DNA from: JAFAZI01 sp035501255
Lineage (GTDB): Bacteria > Actinomycetota > Actinomycetes > JAFAQI01
DNA: 15,359 nt
Assembly (NCBI GenBank): GCA_035501255.1
Contig: DATJWM010000024.1
Location: 1 to 15,359, forward strand
Direction: 5' to 3'
This document shows positions 13,852-15,359 of this stretch, one piece after another. The stretch's first letter is position 1. Every line of letters starts with the position of its first letter. The notes under the pieces were generated by a model, which had not been told where the DNA came from, made no database searches, and worked only from the letters and a program-made list of their open reading frames with translations. The translations under genes were made by a program, and so were the position numbers.

Positions 13852-13857
13852 GGAAGG
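13852..13857 (+). promoter_or_regulatory. Ribosome binding site of the transposase
   Basis: GGAAGG, 7 bases before ATG 13865, supports that start. Confidence 0.55.
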
Positions 13858-13864
13858 ACCGTCG

Positions 13865-15130
13865 ATGACGGACAACATCGAGGCCATGACGCCTCAAACG
13901 GATCAACAGGAACTGGCCGAGCAGTTGGTCGAGCAGGCTCGGGCTGACGGGGTCGAGCTGATCGGCCCGGGCGGGTTGCTGACCGGGTTGACGAGCAAGG
14001 TGATCAACACTGCGCTCGAGGTCGAGATGGCTGAACATCTCGGTTATGACAAGCATGACCCGGTCGGCCGTAACGGGGAGAACTCCCGGAACGGGAAGCG
14101 GACGAAGACGGTGCTCACCGAACTCGGTCCGGTGCCGGTCGAGGTGCCACGTGACCGCGACGGCAGCTTCGAACCGAAGATCGTCCGCAAGCGGCAGCGT
14201 CGCCTGGACCGCATCGATGAGATCGTGCTGTCGTTGACTGCCCGAGGGTTGACGACCGGTGAGGTGTCCGCGCACTTCGCGGACGTGTATGGCGCCACGG
14301 TCAGCAAAGACACCATCAGCCGGATCACCGATCTGGTCATCGAGGAGATGACCGAGTGGTGTGCCCGTCCGCTGGACGCGGTCTATCCGGTGATCTTCAT
14401 CGACGCGCTCGTCGTGAAGATCCGCGACGGGCAGGTCACCAACCGGCCGATCTACGTGGTTGTCGGGGTCACTGTGAACGGCGAACGCGACATCCTCGGG
14501 CTGTGGGCCGGCGACGGTGGTGAAGGCGCGAAGTTCTGGCTTGCGGTGCTGACCGACTTGAAGAATCGTGGCGTGACTGACGTGTGCATGGTGGTCTGCG
14601 ACGGGCTGAAGGGGCTGCCGGAGTCGATCACCACGACCTGGTCGCTTGCGCAGGTGCAGACCTGCATCCTGCACCTGATCCGCAACACCTTCCGGTATGC
14701 GTCGAAGGCGGACTGGGAAAAGCTCGCCCGGGATCTGCGGCCGGTCTATACCGCACCGAACGCCGAGGCGGCCGCGGCCCGGTTCGACGAACTGGTCGAA
14801 ACATGGGGCACCAAATATCCGGCGATCGTCACACTGTGGCGGTCGGCCTGGGAGGAGTTCATCCCGTTCCTGGACTACGACATCGAGATCCGTCGGGTGA
14901 TCTGCTCGACCAACGCGATCGAGAGCCTCAACGCCCGCTACCGGCGAGCGGTCCGGGCACGCGGGCACTTCCCGACCGAACAAGCCGCGCTGAAATGCCT
15001 CTACCTGGTCACCCGATCGCTGGACCCGACCGGCCGAGGCAGGGCACGGTGGGCAACCAGGTGGAAGCCAGCCCTCAACGCGTTCGCGATCACCTTCGAA
15101 GGCAGACTGTTCCCCAGCAACACCCTCTAA
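13865..15130 (+). CDS. IS256-family transposase
   Basis: A 421-residue DDE transposase of the mutator/IS256 type, full length and without frameshift. The N-terminal part (about 1-160) is the DNA-binding region, with NGKRTKTVLTELGPVPVEVP followed by the SKDTISRITD helix. Catalytic residues are seen as Asp180 (VIFIDALVVKIRDG), Asp246 (MVVCDGLKGLPESI) and Glu353 (CSTNAIESLNARYRRAVR). The intervening GDGGEGAKFW and QTCILHLIRNTFRY blocks are family signatures. It lies 39 bases inside the left inverted repeat and ends 7 bases before the right one. Key residues are intact, so the element may be active. Confidence 0.95.
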   Translation: MTDNIEAMTPQTDQQELAEQLVEQARADGVELIGPGGLLTGLTSKVINTALEVEMAEHLGYDKHDPVGRNGENSRNGKRTKTVLTELGPVPVEVPRDRDGSFEPKIVRKRQRRLDRIDEIVLSLTARGLTTGEVSAHFADVYGATVSKDTISRITDLVIEEMTEWCARPLDAVYPVIFIDALVVKIRDGQVTNRPIYVVVGVTVNGERDILGLWAGDGGEGAKFWLAVLTDLKNRGVTDVCMVVCDGLKGLPESITTTWSLAQVQTCILHLIRNTFRYASKADWEKLARDLRPVYTAPNAEAAAARFDELVETWGTKYPAIVTLWRSAWEEFIPFLDYDIEIRRVICSTNAIESLNARYRRAVRARGHFPTEQAALKCLYLVTRSLDPTGRGRARWATRWKPALNAFAITFEGRLFPSNTL

Positions 15131-15137
15131 CCGACAT

Positions 15138-15167
15138 GACCAGTTACACCGTTAGTCGGACGGACCC
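15138..15167 (-). repeat. Right terminal inverted repeat of the IS256 element
   Basis: Begins GACCAGTTACACC just after the transposase stop and ends GTCGGACGGACCC; reverse complement of the left end at 26 of 30 positions. Confidence 0.82.
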
Positions 15168-15195
15168 AATTTCCCCACCCTGGGCGGTGGTGAGT

Positions 15196-15359
15196 TTAGG
15201 GGTCGGCGGGTCGTGTCGCTCGGTTGGCTCGTTTGAGTCCGTCGGTGCGGGCGTGGTGGTCGCGCAGCCGGTAGGACTCGCCGGTGATGTCGAGGACGAC
15301 GGATCGGTGCAGCAGCCGGTCGAGCAGGGCGGCGGCGACGGTGGTGTCGCCGAGGATCT
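15196..15359 (-). CDS. istB: IstB-like ATPase of an IS21-type element, C-terminal part
   Basis: Read on the minus strand, the last 164 bases encode 53 residues up to a TAA at 15196. ILGDTTVAAALLDRLLHRSV followed by DITGESYRLRDHH matches the C-terminal end of IstB, the AAA+ helper of IS21-family transposases. The Walker motifs would lie beyond the window. Codon use is normal and the frame is open to the window edge, so I cannot tell whether the gene is whole. Its 3' end lies 28 bases from the IS256 right end, so two elements are nested or adjacent. Confidence 0.8.
   Translation of the reverse strand, partial: ILGDTTVAAALLDRLLHRSVVLDITGESYRLRDHHARTDGLKRANRATRPADP

Larger units (their letters stand above)
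13796..15167 (+). mobile_element. IS256-family insertion sequence
   Basis: About 1372 bases bounded by 30-bp imperfect inverted repeats, 26 of 30 positions matching, and filled by one full-length transposase gene. Length and layout are normal for IS256. The 8-9 bases outside the two ends do not match (ccgagcaa versus aatttccc), so no target duplication is seen; either the exact ends differ by a few bases or the flanks have recombined. The right flank lies directly against an istB remnant. Confidence 0.88.

Noticed and set aside
13687..13947. Plus-strand 86-residue open frame across the IS256 left end
   Set aside because: It crosses the inverted repeat and the transposase start in another frame and has no recognisable domain.

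Overview
The window is very GC-rich, uses many GTG starts, and carries a gene order typical of Actinobacteria: pepA, lpd, a 2-oxo-acid dehydrogenase E2 gene, a TIGR01777 epimerase-like gene, lipB, lipA, a DUF4191 gene, an RDD gene and glnA. As I recall it, the Mycobacterium tuberculosis Rv2211c-Rv2220 region has nearly the same order. The host is therefore an actinobacterium; I cannot name the genus from sequence alone.

Layout. Bases 42-1663 (minus) hold gcvT followed by a one-base-overlapping shikimate-kinase-family gene. They are divergent from pepA (1705-3216, plus). lpd (3312-4691) and the E2 gene (4724-6166) follow as a likely operon with a TIGR01777-family gene (6216-7106). A minus-strand gene for a degenerate protein-kinase-like membrane protein (7090-8595) lies between these and lipB (8665-9321)/lipA (9394-10323). 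Then come a 68-residue unknown protein, a DUF4191 membrane protein, a convergent RDD membrane protein and a full-length type I glutamine synthetase (12112-13536). The last 1.8 kb is accessory DNA: about 260 bases of unidentified spacer, an apparently intact IS256-family element (about 13796-15167) and the 3' end of an IS21-type istB gene running off the window.

How the genes fit together. Much of the window concerns lipoyl chemistry. LipB and LipA make the lipoyl group, E2 carries it, Lpd reoxidises it, and GcvT belongs to the glycine cleavage system, which also uses a lipoyl carrier. GlnA and PepA add nitrogen and peptide metabolism.

Most unusual content. (1) A 19-bp near-perfect palindrome (TAGCGGCGTCACGCCGGTA) is repeated at an exact 30-bp period in two spacers 2 kb apart: two copies between lipB and lipA and four copies between the convergent DUF4191 and RDD genes. 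The first copy supplies the lipB stop codon. (2) At least five genes have a TAGNNT (one TAACGT) hexamer 6-8 bases before the start codon and no ribosome binding site, which suggests leaderless transcription. (3) The kinase-like protein lacks several catalytic motifs. I did not find a complete undescribed defence or mobile system; the repeat family is the best candidate for something new.
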